25,621 nucleotides of DNA, from the NCBI GenBank assembly GCA_934630495.1, contig CAKTVW010000034.1:1-25621 (forward strand), written 5' to 3'. This DNA is from an uncultured Oscillospiraceae bacterium. GTDB taxonomy: Bacteria > Bacillota > Clostridia > Oscillospirales > Oscillospiraceae. Within the stretch, counting starts at the first letter, position 1; each line of letters opens with the position of its first letter. The notes beneath the pieces were generated by a model that worked only from the letters and a program-made list of their open reading frames with translations, had not been told where the DNA came from and ran no database searches. The translations under genes were made by a program, and so were the position numbers. Below, piece by piece: positions 14,835 through 23,353 of the stretch.

Positions 14835-17123
14835 TTATTTATGCTCTGCGAACTGATCGCTGAAACGAACGATCAGCGCGGCAAATTCGGCACGGGTGAT
14901 GTTGGCGTTCGGGCGAAGCGTCCGATCCTCATACCCCTTCAGCAGCTCGTTTTCGATCGCCCAGCGGACCGCGCTGCGGGCATAGTCCGCGACCGCTCCG
15001 CTGTCGGAGAACGAGCCGAGCTGATTGCTCGTAACGGTCGGCTCACCGAGATAACGGTAAAGCAGAACGACCATATCCTGACGGGTGATGCTTTCGTTCG
15101 GGCCAAAGGTGCCGTCGCCCCGTCCCTGTACGACCTTATTGGCCTGCGCCCATGTTACGGGCACGGCAAACCAGTCCGTTTTGAGCACATCCGTAAAGAC
15201 CGGCTTGAACTCCTTGCTGTCCGAGCCGGAAAGCGCATAGAGCACCTTTGCCGCCTGTGCGCGGGTCGTGTTTTCCTGCGGCGCGAAGATGCCGTTGTTC
15301 ATGCCGTTCATCAGGCCGTAGTCGCTCGCCTTGTTGACCTCCGCGTAGAACCAGTCCGACTCCTTGACATCGATATAGCCGGAGATCGGCTCCATCGTCT
15401 GATCGTTCCACTTTGCAAGCTCCGCAGACAGCCACGCATTGCGCTGCGTGATATAGGTGCGAAGGCCGGAAATGTTCTCCGCCCAAGCCGCCTTGGAGGC
15501 GTTCCAGACGATCGCGTTGGCGGCGGCGGAGCTGTTCAGCTCCTTCTGATAGCCGTCGAGGGATTGCAGAGCGGAATCACCCTCGCCCTTGCCGCCGAGC
15601 AGAATATCGCTGACCAGCGGCGCGACGGTATCGAGGTAAATGTCATGCACGGCCTGACGGTATTCGTCGCAGGCATAGAGTGCCTTGCCGAACTCGCTGC
15701 GCAGGGTAAAGAACTGCTCCGGGTCCTGACACGGCTGCGTATACATGCCCCAGCTGGTGCCGAAGCTCAGATCATAGTCCCAGACAGGTCCCATGGTCAT
15801 GACATCGCTGCCCGCATCCTTATATAAATAAGAGGAGGTACGGTAGCCGTCCGGGTTTTTGCTCAGCTCGTTGATGATATAGCACTGCGCGGCGCTTTCG
15901 ACGGACATATAGTCGGCAAGCGTCTTTTGGTTATCGGGATTCTTGCCCGCATGATAGAGCGTGTCCTCAAACTCCTGATAGTACGAGGCGATATACTCCA
16001 TTGCTTCCTTGGAGCAGTATTCCGGGCTTTTTACCACAACGTTTTGGCCGCGCGTCGTCGTAAAGTAGCATTTTTCCTGTGCTGCACGGGCAGCAGTGTC
16101 CATCTCCAGCAGATAGCCGCCGGTAAGCACCTCGGGATTCTTGATCCCCTCGCAGTAACGATAGACGGTACCTCCGGCAGTCGTGCCGGTCTTTACGGTC
16201 AGCGCATCAAAGTCCGTGACGTCGGGGTTTGCGTTTTCAAACGCCTCCTCGAGGTCCTCGATCGGAACGCGTCCCTTATTGATCTCAACCTTTTCGCACA
16301 GCAGATACGCGCCGCGATATTCGCCGTCATAATAGAGATTGACGGGGCGGCACTCGATCCCCGGCACCATGTTCATGGCAACGGAAAGGTCATAGACGAT
16401 ATTGTTGCGGATCAGAGAGGGATCGGTCGCGTTGGTCAGCAGCACCCAAGTCTTGGCCGCGTTTTTCTTCTCTCCTGTCTGGAGCAGGTCGGCCTTATCC
16501 TTGAGCTTGATCTGATAGGGCTTCTTGGCATCCAGCCATGTGGAGTTGCCGCGGCCCTTGATCTGCTTCAGCTCTCCGTTGTAGACGATCTCGCCGTCCG
16601 GCGCGGTCATTACCATGGAGCCGGTCGCCTTGTTGGACTTGTCCGGGCTGGCTTCGACCCATTCTCTCCCGTGTTCGACGGGATCGTCACTCGTCAGATA
16701 CATGCTTGCAACGCCCGTGATCGGCACGACCGTCACGTCAAGCTCGCAGGACTTGCTTCCCGCCTGCGCAAGCAGGGTGATCCGATAGGTCTCGCCCTCG
16801 CCGCAAAGCTCCTTCAGGTCGATCGTCTCGCCGCTGTTAACGCCGCAGGCGGAAAGCTCTCCCCGCACCGCCGTCAGCGCCGACGCGTCGTTCAGCTTAA
16901 AATACAGGCTCGCGGCAGTCGACCCCTCCTGCGCGGCGAGAAACAGATAATTGACGCCGTTCACGCTCTGCAGCTCCGAGCGCGTCCCCTCCTGTTCCGG
17001 GTCGGCGTAAAGCCAGACCGATTGAAATTCCAATTTCTCATCCGCAGCCGCAAAGCCGGTCAAAATGCCGAGGCAGAGGCTCAGGGCAAGCAGCGCGGAA
17101 AGTATCAAGCGAAGTTGTTTCAT
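14835..17123 (-). CDS. Secreted CotH-family kinase with three SLH domains
   Basis: A 762-residue exported protein: signal peptide (1-27, GFAAADE), an Ig-like N-terminal region (about 30-140) and a CotH domain (about 140-530). The CotH domain has IKGRGNSTW (188-196), KKPYQIKL, LLTNATDPSLIRNNIVYDLS, YRGAYLLCEKVEI and the metal-binding MGPVWDYDLSFG (444-455). CotH proteins are atypical secreted kinases that phosphorylate spore-coat proteins in Bacillus (family knowledge). Three SLH domains fill 580-762 and should tether it to wall polymer. The target is unknown. The ATG at 17123 gives a clean signal peptide. The only purine-rich site, AAAAGGAG, lies 28 bases upstream with a small UUCG-loop hairpin in between, an odd arrangement. 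It is divergent from the 17385 gene. Confidence 0.88.
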   Translation of the reverse strand: MKQLRLILSALLALSLCLGILTGFAAADEKLEFQSVWLYADPEQEGTRSELQSVNGVNYLFLAAQEGSTAASLYFKLNDASALTAVRGELSACGVNSGETIDLKELCGEGETYRITLLAQAGSKSCELDVTVVPITGVASMYLTSDDPVEHGREWVEASPDKSNKATGSMVMTAPDGEIVYNGELKQIKGRGNSTWLDAKKPYQIKLKDKADLLQTGEKKNAAKTWVLLTNATDPSLIRNNIVYDLSVAMNMVPGIECRPVNLYYDGEYRGAYLLCEKVEINKGRVPIEDLEEAFENANPDVTDFDALTVKTGTTAGGTVYRYCEGIKNPEVLTGGYLLEMDTAARAAQEKCYFTTTRGQNVVVKSPEYCSKEAMEYIASYYQEFEDTLYHAGKNPDNQKTLADYMSVESAAQCYIINELSKNPDGYRTSSYLYKDAGSDVMTMGPVWDYDLSFGTSWGMYTQPCQDPEQFFTLRSEFGKALYACDEYRQAVHDIYLDTVAPLVSDILLGGKGEGDSALQSLDGYQKELNSSAAANAIVWNASKAAWAENISGLRTYITQRNAWLSAELAKWNDQTMEPISGYIDVKESDWFYAEVNKASDYGLMNGMNNGIFAPQENTTRAQAAKVLYALSGSDSKEFKPVFTDVLKTDWFAVPVTWAQANKVVQGRGDGTFGPNESITRQDMVVLLYRYLGEPTVTSNQLGSFSDSGAVADYARSAVRWAIENELLKGYEDRTLRPNANITRAEFAALIVRFSDQFAEHK

Positions 17124-17196
17124 GTGTGATGCGCCCGAAGGCGGCGATTCACTCCTTTTCTGTTTTTTTCGATGTGATTGAGCACATCTTCTAAAA

Positions 17197-17225
17197 AGTA
17201 TACCAGCATTCGCCGTTTTTCGCAA
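17197..17225 (-). promoter_or_regulatory. SigA-type promoter of the CotH-SLH gene
   Basis: Minus strand TTGCGA (17220-17225), 17-base spacer, TATACT (17197-17202). A GATGTG/CACATC hairpin (17171-17188) lies at the start of the roughly 70-base leader. Confidence 0.7.
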
Positions 17226-17264
17226 GTGCCTTTTGGCAGATTGCACACATTTTTGACGCATCGG

Positions 17265-17293
17265 TTGACTTTCGTGCAGATTAGTGTAATAAT
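17265..17293 (+). promoter_or_regulatory. SigA-type promoter of the 1841-residue SLH protein
   Basis: TTGACT (17265-17270), 17-base spacer, AATAAT (17288-17293), alternatively TAATAA with a 16-base spacer. TTGGAGGAGAAAAG (17371-17384) is the ribosome binding site. Confidence 0.65.
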
Positions 17294-17384
17294 AGGGGCG
17301 TGTGAGTCGGCGGTATTGGAAATATGTAACAGTTGTTGCGTGCCGACAAAACATAAAAACCATCATTTTTTTGGAGGAGAAAAG

Positions 17385-20300
17385 ATGAAACACACGTTCA
17401 CCATGCGCACCATCTGTCTTCTGCTTACGCTGGCAATGCTCGCGGCGCTGTGCCCGACCATTGCAATGGCAGAGCGCGAAACACGCGGCTTTGGCAAGCC
17501 CGACGGCAGGGTCGTCGTCGCCGAGACGGACTATGCCGTTGTCAAGGGTGTAACGGAGACGCAGGTTATTCTAAACAACTCCGATGGCACCTCGCAGGTC
17601 TACGGTTATATGGCGACGATCGCTCCGAACGCCGCCGTGAAGCCGAAGGCATCCTATGCAGGCTATTACTCCGAGGGAAGCACGGCGGCAAGCCGTGCCG
17701 AAGCCGCGAAGAACCTGAAATGGGATCTACGCACCACGACCGGTCAGGCCGCAGACTACGAAAAGGCCACCGGTGAGCAGGTCGCATTGGCCGTGAACGG
17801 CGACTATTTCAACATGCAGACCTGCCAGTCTCTCGGCTACCTTATCATGGAAGGTAATGTCGTACAGACCGGCATCTCACAGGAACCGTATTTTGCCGTT
17901 CTGAAGGACGGCAGCTACGCCATCCGCGACTACGGAACGCCGCATGACGACGTTGCGGAAGCGATCTCCGGCCCGTTCTGGCTGGTCAAGAACGGTGAGA
18001 TCATGGTCGCCGATACCGACCAGACCCTCGCACCGCGTCATTCCATCGGCTTGAAGGAAGACGGCACGCTGGTCGTCTTCATGGCCGACGGTCGTGCGGG
18101 TCTGTCCGCCGGTATGACGGTCTATGAGATCGCAAAAATTCAGCAGGCACAGGGCGTCGTCAACGCCATCTACCTTGACGGCGGCGGCTCTGCCACCTTT
18201 GCCTCCCGTCACGAGGGCAGCGAATATCTGGAGATCCAGAACCATCCCTCCGACGGTCCGGAGCGTGTCGTCGCTTCCGCGCTGCTGTTTGTCAAGACCG
18301 ACAAGAGCACCGGCAAGTTTGACCACGCTGCACTGAAGCCCAACAACGACCTGTATGTCGCAGGCGCTTCGGTCCAGTTCACCGCCGACGGCGTTGACGG
18401 CAACGGATATCCCGCCGCGCTGCCCGCGAACGTCTCTTGGGCGCTGAAGGACAAGAGCTTCGGCTCCATTGATTCCGCCGGCCTGTTTAAGTCGAACGGC
18501 AAATGCGGGACCGTGGAGGTCGATCTGATGCAGAGCGGACGCATCGTCGGCTCGACCAGCATTGAGATTCAGGAGCCGGATACGCTTTCCTTCGCTTCCG
18601 AATCCATCAACCTCGCTTTCAAGGCAAGCTCCGATCTGGGACTGAGCGCCCGTTACCAGAACCGTCTGATGGAGCTTACCGGCTTCACCTTCAGCTGGAA
18701 GCTCACCCCCGTTTCCGCCGATAAGACTGCCGATCAGATCGGCTCCTTCTCCGGCAACATCTTTACGGCAGCCAAGGCCTCCGAGACGCTTCAGGCAAAC
18801 GTCGAGGTCTCCTATGCCAAGACGGACGGCACCGTCCTTTCCGACAGCATCTTCGTTGAGATCGGCAGAATGCCGCAGGTCATTTTTGACTTTGAGCCGG
18901 ACGAAAGCGGCGAGCTTCGCAAGTACGGCGAATACGACTGGGGCAGCAGCAGCTACGGTGCGACATGGCCGGACGACAGCGAACCGATCACCTACCTCGG
19001 TTGGGATGCCGCCGCCAATGCTCTGATCACCAAGACCGAATCCGGCCCTTTCACCTTTGACGGCTCGTATCTCGACGGCCCCAACGACGCGACCTGCCAT
19101 CCCGCCTCCACCCTGCTCGGCGCGCGAGGCTACAGCTTCTTCACATGGCACACCGGCTATATGAAGCAGCATTCCGCGATCCTGAATAACGTCACTGCGG
19201 ATAACGGTCAGGTGCGCTTCGGCGACTATGCCATGGAGCTGCAATACGACTATACCGACCTTGCTCCCGGCTACAGAAACGTCAACCTCTACATCCGCAA
19301 CGGCAAGCTGGCCGATGATGTTGCTACCGACGTCAACTCCGGCTACGCCATCAACGGCACGCCCTCCGGTCTGGGCGTCTGGGTCTACGCGCCGGAAGGC
19401 ACGCCGAACTACTGGATCTGGACGACTGTCGCCTACTGGGACGAGGCCGGCGGCACTTATAAAGACGCCTATCTGCATTTCACCACGCAGGAAGGCCGCA
19501 GCATCCAGTATAACGGCATCTACTGGAGCGGCTGGATGTACTGCGAGGCGGACCTGAGCGGTCTTGCGCAGTATGTCACGCCCGAGCACCCGCTCAAGCT
19601 CGTTACCGGCCGTCCGCTGATCCTGATGACCTTTATCCCCGGCGGCTCGGCAAACGAGAACGGCGATAAGATCCCGATGGGCGACTTCTCCAAGGGCAGC
19701 ATCTATTTCGACAACTTCCGCATCGTCTACGGCGACACCATTGACGACATGGATAACCCCGTCGTCAGCTCTCTGACCGCTAACGGCAAGGAGCTGCAGG
19801 AAAACGATTCTCCTGTCCTGACCAGCAACAAGGTCACCCTCGCGGCGGCCTTCACCGATCCCGACGGCGACAATGCCACCGGCATCAACGCGGAAAAGAC
19901 CGCGATCTATGTCGACGGTCTGCGTCAGGAGCTGCCCGGCGCGACCGCTTCCAAGGCCTCCGTTACCGTTACGCTCCCGAACGGCGAGCACAGCGTTATG
20001 ATCTCCGTTGCGGATAATTTCGGCAATGTCACCAAGGTCACCCGCTACTTCACGGTAAAGGCCAGCGAGAGCGCCTTCGGTCAGATCACGCTTTCCGGCG
20101 AAAGCACCGCAATGATCGGCAGCACCTATGAGCTTGCGCTCACCGTTGAAAACTCCGATAAGATCAAGTCCTTCGAGACAGAGATCAAGCTGACCGACAC
20201 CTTCGGCGCGCCGACGGTCGAGTTTACGGGCAGCTACAACGGAACCGCCGATTTTGAAAACGGCGTTCTTACGATCAAGGCTTCGTCCGACGCTCCCAAG

Positions 20301-22910
20301 GCAGGTGTTGCGGCAAAGATCACCTTTACGCTCTCTCCCACAATTGCCAAGGGCATCGTCATGTCCTACACCGTCACAAAGGGTACCTTTGAAGACGAGG
20401 GCAAGCCCCTCACCTTCTCGCAGAATACGCAGACCGTCGGCGTCACCGCACCGTATGAGCTGACCGCCGATATCATGATGGTCGGCTCCACCGGCAAGCT
20501 TTACGTCACGACTGCCGACGGCAAGAAGCCCGGCAAAATCAGCATCTATGCCGTTAAGGACGGCGAAGAGGACGAGCTGATCGGCGTCACCAACAATTCC
20601 GGCGTTCTGGTAACGAACCGCTTCTGCCGTGTCGCGGGTGAAAAGTTCACCGTCTATGCAAAGGGCGAAAACGGCTATTCCTTCCGCATCTCCGGCGTTA
20701 CCAACGGCATGGGCAGCGATGAGGTCGCTCCCGTGAACGTCCGTCTGAATGCCGTGAAGGACGCGGCCACCACGCAGAGCGTCACATGGTTCAGCGCCCC
20801 CGAGTACACCGCGCAGAAGGCCGTTATCCAGTATACGACGCAGGCGGCCTACCAGTCCGGCAAATACGAGTTTACCACCGTCAACGGGACCAGTAAGCTC
20901 ACCGCCTTTAACGGCAGCGCCAACGACAACAACGCCACGCTGCTCAATACCGTTACGCTGACCGGTCTCCAGCCCGGCACGACCTATTGCTACCGCGTGG
21001 GCGACGGCGTTGACGGACATTTCTCCGAGATTTCCACCTTCACCACCGCCAAGAAGACCGGCAAGACCTCCTTCTTCGTCATGGGCGACACCCAGCTCAG
21101 CAACAACCCGGAGGCCGATGCCGAATCGATCGCCGCAATGGAAAAGATCGCCGAGGCGATTGGTCAGAAGGGCGTTGACTTCGGTATCCAGACCGGCGAC
21201 TACATCGATGTTGCCAACAGCCTCGGCGCATGGAATCAGATTCAGGGCCTCTTCGCCAAGGAATATCCGACCACGCCGATTATTCAGGTCCTCGGCAACC
21301 ACGAGTACTACGGCGACAACAGCGGCGATAAGGCGTCGGCGATCTTCAATCTCCCCGGCAAGGACTATTATTCCGTCGAGTACGGCGATGTTTATGTTGC
21401 CGTGATCAACTGCAACGCCGACCTTGCCTCCGCTGCAAAGTGGCTGGTAGAGGACGCCGCAAAGACCGACTGCACATGGAAGATTCTGACGCTCCATCAG
21501 CCTCCCTACTACACCAATACGAAGGGCTCGAGCGCACCGTACAACAAGGCGATCCCGGCAGCCGCCGAAGCGGCGGGCATCGATTTCGTCTTCTCCGGTC
21601 ACGATCATTCCTATGCGCGCACGAACCCCATTGCAAACGGTGAGATCAATACCGAAAACGGCGTTGTGTACTTTATCTGCGGCGATCTCGGCGAAAAGTC
21701 CCGCAGCTCCCAGTATGCACCCGAGGACAACCCCGATTTCCACTTTGCAAAGATCACACAGAACTACGACGCGGTCTATCTGATGGTCGAGCTGAACAAC
21801 GGCAAGATGACCGTCACCGCCTATAACGTCGACGGCACTGTGCTTGATACCGTCACAAAGGAAAAGGAAACCTCCGACGACGACGATCCCAAGGTCGAGA
21901 AGCACGACTACATCTACTACCGCACGACCGGCAAGCTCCTGTGCTCCGAGAGCGACTGCACGCAGAAGGAAGCTCCCGCAGACTACACCGGTTGGGCCAA
22001 GGATTCCCAGAGCGGCAAGCGGATGTACTTCCTCGGCGGTAAGTACAAGACCGATTGGTTCACCATCGGCGAAGACCTGTACCACTTCGACCTCAAGACC
22101 GGCGAGGAGCACAAGCTCACCGTCATCGAAAACATTGAGACGACCTGCGGCGTTCAGGGCAAGAAGACCGTCAAGTGCGAGTGCGGCGAGACAAAGACGA
22201 TCGAGCTTAGCCGCGCAGGCGCGCACATCAACGTCGAAAAAACCGCAGCCGACGGCAGCATCTATTATGTCTGCTCCAGATGCGGCCGCATCACGATCTA
22301 CAACCTGACGTTTGTTGACGTGAAGGATTCCGACTGGTTCGCCTCCACGGTCGATTATGTCGTCAGCAACAAGCTCTTCAACGGCCGTAACGAAATGATC
22401 TTCGACCCGAACGCCTCCATGACCCGCGCCGAGCTGGTGTCTGTTCTCTGGAGATCGGTCGGTTCGCCCGATTTCAGCGACACTTCCAGCAAGGTCTTCG
22501 AGGATGTTCCCGCCGGAAGATGGTATACTGCCGCCGTCAACTGGGCATATAAGAACAAGATCGTCAACGGCATGGACGCGACCCACTTTGAGCCGGACGG
22601 CGCGATCACCCGCGAACAGATCGTAACGATCTTCTACCGCTTCGCCGAATACCGCGAGATCACGCGCGACGCGAAGGACGATCTCAAGGGCTTCAAGGAC
22701 GCCGACAAGGTCTCCGATTATGCGCTCGACGCAATGTACTGGGCGGTCGGCGCGAAGCTGATCCAGGGCGACGATCAGAAGCTTATCAACCCGCAGGGCA
22801 AAGCGACCCGCGCCGAGGTTGCCGCAATGATCATGCGCTTCCAGAAGCTTTTGGAAACGGAAACTCCGCAGCCCGAGGAAAACGCTCCTTCCGTTACCCC
22901 CGAAGCATAA
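17385..22910 (+). CDS. Giant SLH protein: phosphodiester glycosidase plus metallophosphatase
   Basis: An 1841-residue exported protein. The ATG at 17385 follows a strong ribosome binding site and gives a signal peptide ending AMAE (1-29). Domains by eye: an NAGPA-type phosphodiester glycosidase (about 40-310; AVNGDYFN near 136, YLDGGGS near 263); an Ig-like segment; a carbohydrate-binding-like beta sandwich (about 500-785, FDFEPDES start); Ig and cohesin-like segments (790-1010); a fibronectin-like domain (about 1115-1220, GLQPGTTYCYRV); and a purple-acid-phosphatase-like domain with GDTQ (about 1233), TGDYID, GNHEYYGD, LHQPPYY and GHDHSYA (about 1405), keeping the metal ligands. A Trp/Tyr-rich repeat and three SLH domains (about 1643-1826) end it. 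It is inferred to remove sugar-1-phosphate caps and phosphate at the surface. Codon use is extremely biased. Confidence 0.85.
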   Translation: MKHTFTMRTICLLLTLAMLAALCPTIAMAERETRGFGKPDGRVVVAETDYAVVKGVTETQVILNNSDGTSQVYGYMATIAPNAAVKPKASYAGYYSEGSTAASRAEAAKNLKWDLRTTTGQAADYEKATGEQVALAVNGDYFNMQTCQSLGYLIMEGNVVQTGISQEPYFAVLKDGSYAIRDYGTPHDDVAEAISGPFWLVKNGEIMVADTDQTLAPRHSIGLKEDGTLVVFMADGRAGLSAGMTVYEIAKIQQAQGVVNAIYLDGGGSATFASRHEGSEYLEIQNHPSDGPERVVASALLFVKTDKSTGKFDHAALKPNNDLYVAGASVQFTADGVDGNGYPAALPANVSWALKDKSFGSIDSAGLFKSNGKCGTVEVDLMQSGRIVGSTSIEIQEPDTLSFASESINLAFKASSDLGLSARYQNRLMELTGFTFSWKLTPVSADKTADQIGSFSGNIFTAAKASETLQANVEVSYAKTDGTVLSDSIFVEIGRMPQVIFDFEPDESGELRKYGEYDWGSSSYGATWPDDSEPITYLGWDAAANALITKTESGPFTFDGSYLDGPNDATCHPASTLLGARGYSFFTWHTGYMKQHSAILNNVTADNGQVRFGDYAMELQYDYTDLAPGYRNVNLYIRNGKLADDVATDVNSGYAINGTPSGLGVWVYAPEGTPNYWIWTTVAYWDEAGGTYKDAYLHFTTQEGRSIQYNGIYWSGWMYCEADLSGLAQYVTPEHPLKLVTGRPLILMTFIPGGSANENGDKIPMGDFSKGSIYFDNFRIVYGDTIDDMDNPVVSSLTANGKELQENDSPVLTSNKVTLAAAFTDPDGDNATGINAEKTAIYVDGLRQELPGATASKASVTVTLPNGEHSVMISVADNFGNVTKVTRYFTVKASESAFGQITLSGESTAMIGSTYELALTVENSDKIKSFETEIKLTDTFGAPTVEFTGSYNGTADFENGVLTIKASSDAPKAGVAAKITFTLSPTIAKGIVMSYTVTKGTFEDEGKPLTFSQNTQTVGVTAPYELTADIMMVGSTGKLYVTTADGKKPGKISIYAVKDGEEDELIGVTNNSGVLVTNRFCRVAGEKFTVYAKGENGYSFRISGVTNGMGSDEVAPVNVRLNAVKDAATTQSVTWFSAPEYTAQKAVIQYTTQAAYQSGKYEFTTVNGTSKLTAFNGSANDNNATLLNTVTLTGLQPGTTYCYRVGDGVDGHFSEISTFTTAKKTGKTSFFVMGDTQLSNNPEADAESIAAMEKIAEAIGQKGVDFGIQTGDYIDVANSLGAWNQIQGLFAKEYPTTPIIQVLGNHEYYGDNSGDKASAIFNLPGKDYYSVEYGDVYVAVINCNADLASAAKWLVEDAAKTDCTWKILTLHQPPYYTNTKGSSAPYNKAIPAAAEAAGIDFVFSGHDHSYARTNPIANGEINTENGVVYFICGDLGEKSRSSQYAPEDNPDFHFAKITQNYDAVYLMVELNNGKMTVTAYNVDGTVLDTVTKEKETSDDDDPKVEKHDYIYYRTTGKLLCSESDCTQKEAPADYTGWAKDSQSGKRMYFLGGKYKTDWFTIGEDLYHFDLKTGEEHKLTVIENIETTCGVQGKKTVKCECGETKTIELSRAGAHINVEKTAADGSIYYVCSRCGRITIYNLTFVDVKDSDWFASTVDYVVSNKLFNGRNEMIFDPNASMTRAELVSVLWRSVGSPDFSDTSSKVFEDVPAGRWYTAAVNWAYKNKIVNGMDATHFEPDGAITREQIVTIFYRFAEYREITRDAKDDLKGFKDADKVSDYALDAMYWAVGAKLIQGDDQKLINPQGKATRAEVAAMIMRFQKLLETETPQPEENAPSVTPEA

Positions 22911-22943
22911 GCAGAAACACAAATAACAGCATAAGTATTCTAA

Positions 22944-22974
22944 GAGCGCCTGCCGCATCAAGCGGCAGGCGCTC
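22944..22974 (+). terminator. Intrinsic terminator of the giant SLH gene
   Basis: GAGCGCCTGCCGC (22944-22956) and GCGGCAGGCGCTC (22962-22974) form a perfect 13-base stem with an ATCAA loop, followed by ACA and TTTTTT (22978-22983). Confidence 0.92.
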
Positions 22975-23040
22975 ACATTTTTTAATAGTTCTCTCTTATA
23001 GGATTAGAAAAGCTATAACCGAGCAGATATCATTCCGCAA

Positions 23041-23253
23041 TCATTTATAGCGCTTCGGGCAATCGGTCTGCATTAGCAGAAAGTCAATGCTGACATCATA
23101 GAAGCAGGAGAGCTTCACCAGAAATTCATCGGTCCATTGCTGTGTGCCCGTCTCGAGATAGCTGTATTTCCGTTGTGTAATTCCAAGCGCGTCCGCAAGC
23201 TGCTGCTGCGTATAGTCATGGTCCTCGCGCAAATTTCGAATCCTGTTTTGCAA
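23041..23253 (-). CDS. Small XRE-family transcriptional repressor
   Basis: A 70-residue protein that is almost only a Cro/C1-type helix-turn-helix: RIRNLREDHDYTQQQLADALGI then TQRKYSYLETG (recognition helix about 27-36), and FYDVSIDFLL at the end of the fold. The start is taken as TTG at 23253 with GAGGTG eight bases upstream. An ATG at 23257 is out of frame and opens only a 13-codon frame, so a TTG start is preferred. It is divergent from the LRR protein gene, and two palindromes in the shared promoter are its probable operators, implying autorepression and control of the neighbour. No inducer or sensor domain is present. Confidence 0.87.
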   Translation of the reverse strand: MQNRIRNLREDHDYTQQQLADALGITQRKYSYLETGTQQWTDEFLVKLSCFYDVSIDFLLMQTDCPKRYK

Positions 23254-23275
23254 GCATATCTCACCTCGGTTTTTT

Positions 23276-23304
23276 ATTATATTCAGATAAAATTTATCTA
23301 TTGA
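23276..23304 (-). promoter_or_regulatory. Promoter of the XRE regulator
   Basis: Minus strand perfect TATAAT (23276-23281), 17-base spacer, weak TCAATA (23299-23304). The -35 overlaps the -35 of the divergent promoter, and palindrome O1 fills the spacer. Confidence 0.6.
23285..23299. promoter_or_regulatory. Operator-like palindrome O1
   Basis: AGATAAAATTTATCT is a perfect 7-1-7 palindrome inside the spacer of the regulator promoter. A near copy is at 23310-23324, with a centre-to-centre distance of 25 bases. Confidence 0.7.
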
Positions 23305-23329
23305 CTTTTAGACAAATTTTATCTATACT
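23301..23329 (+). promoter_or_regulatory. Promoter of the LRR surface protein
   Basis: TTGACT (23301-23306), 17-base spacer, TATACT (23324-23329), near consensus. AAAAAGGAGGCG (23336-23347) is the ribosome binding site before the ATG at 23354. Palindrome O2 fills the spacer. Confidence 0.82.
23310..23324. promoter_or_regulatory. Operator-like palindrome O2
   Basis: AGACAAATTTTATCT matches O1 with one broken pair, and reaches the first base of the -10 box of the LRR gene. A repressor bound here would block that promoter. Confidence 0.68.
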
Positions 23330-23353
23330 ATTATCAAAAAGGAGGCGTTACTC

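Noticed and set aside
17178..17384. N-terminal extension of the giant SLH protein
   Set aside because: It includes the promoter and ribosome binding site and would bury the signal peptide.
17877..22976. 1699-residue minus-strand frame
   Set aside because: It lies codon-on-codon opposite the SLH gene, has no plausible domains, and is explained by absence of TTA, CTA and TCA codons in that gene.
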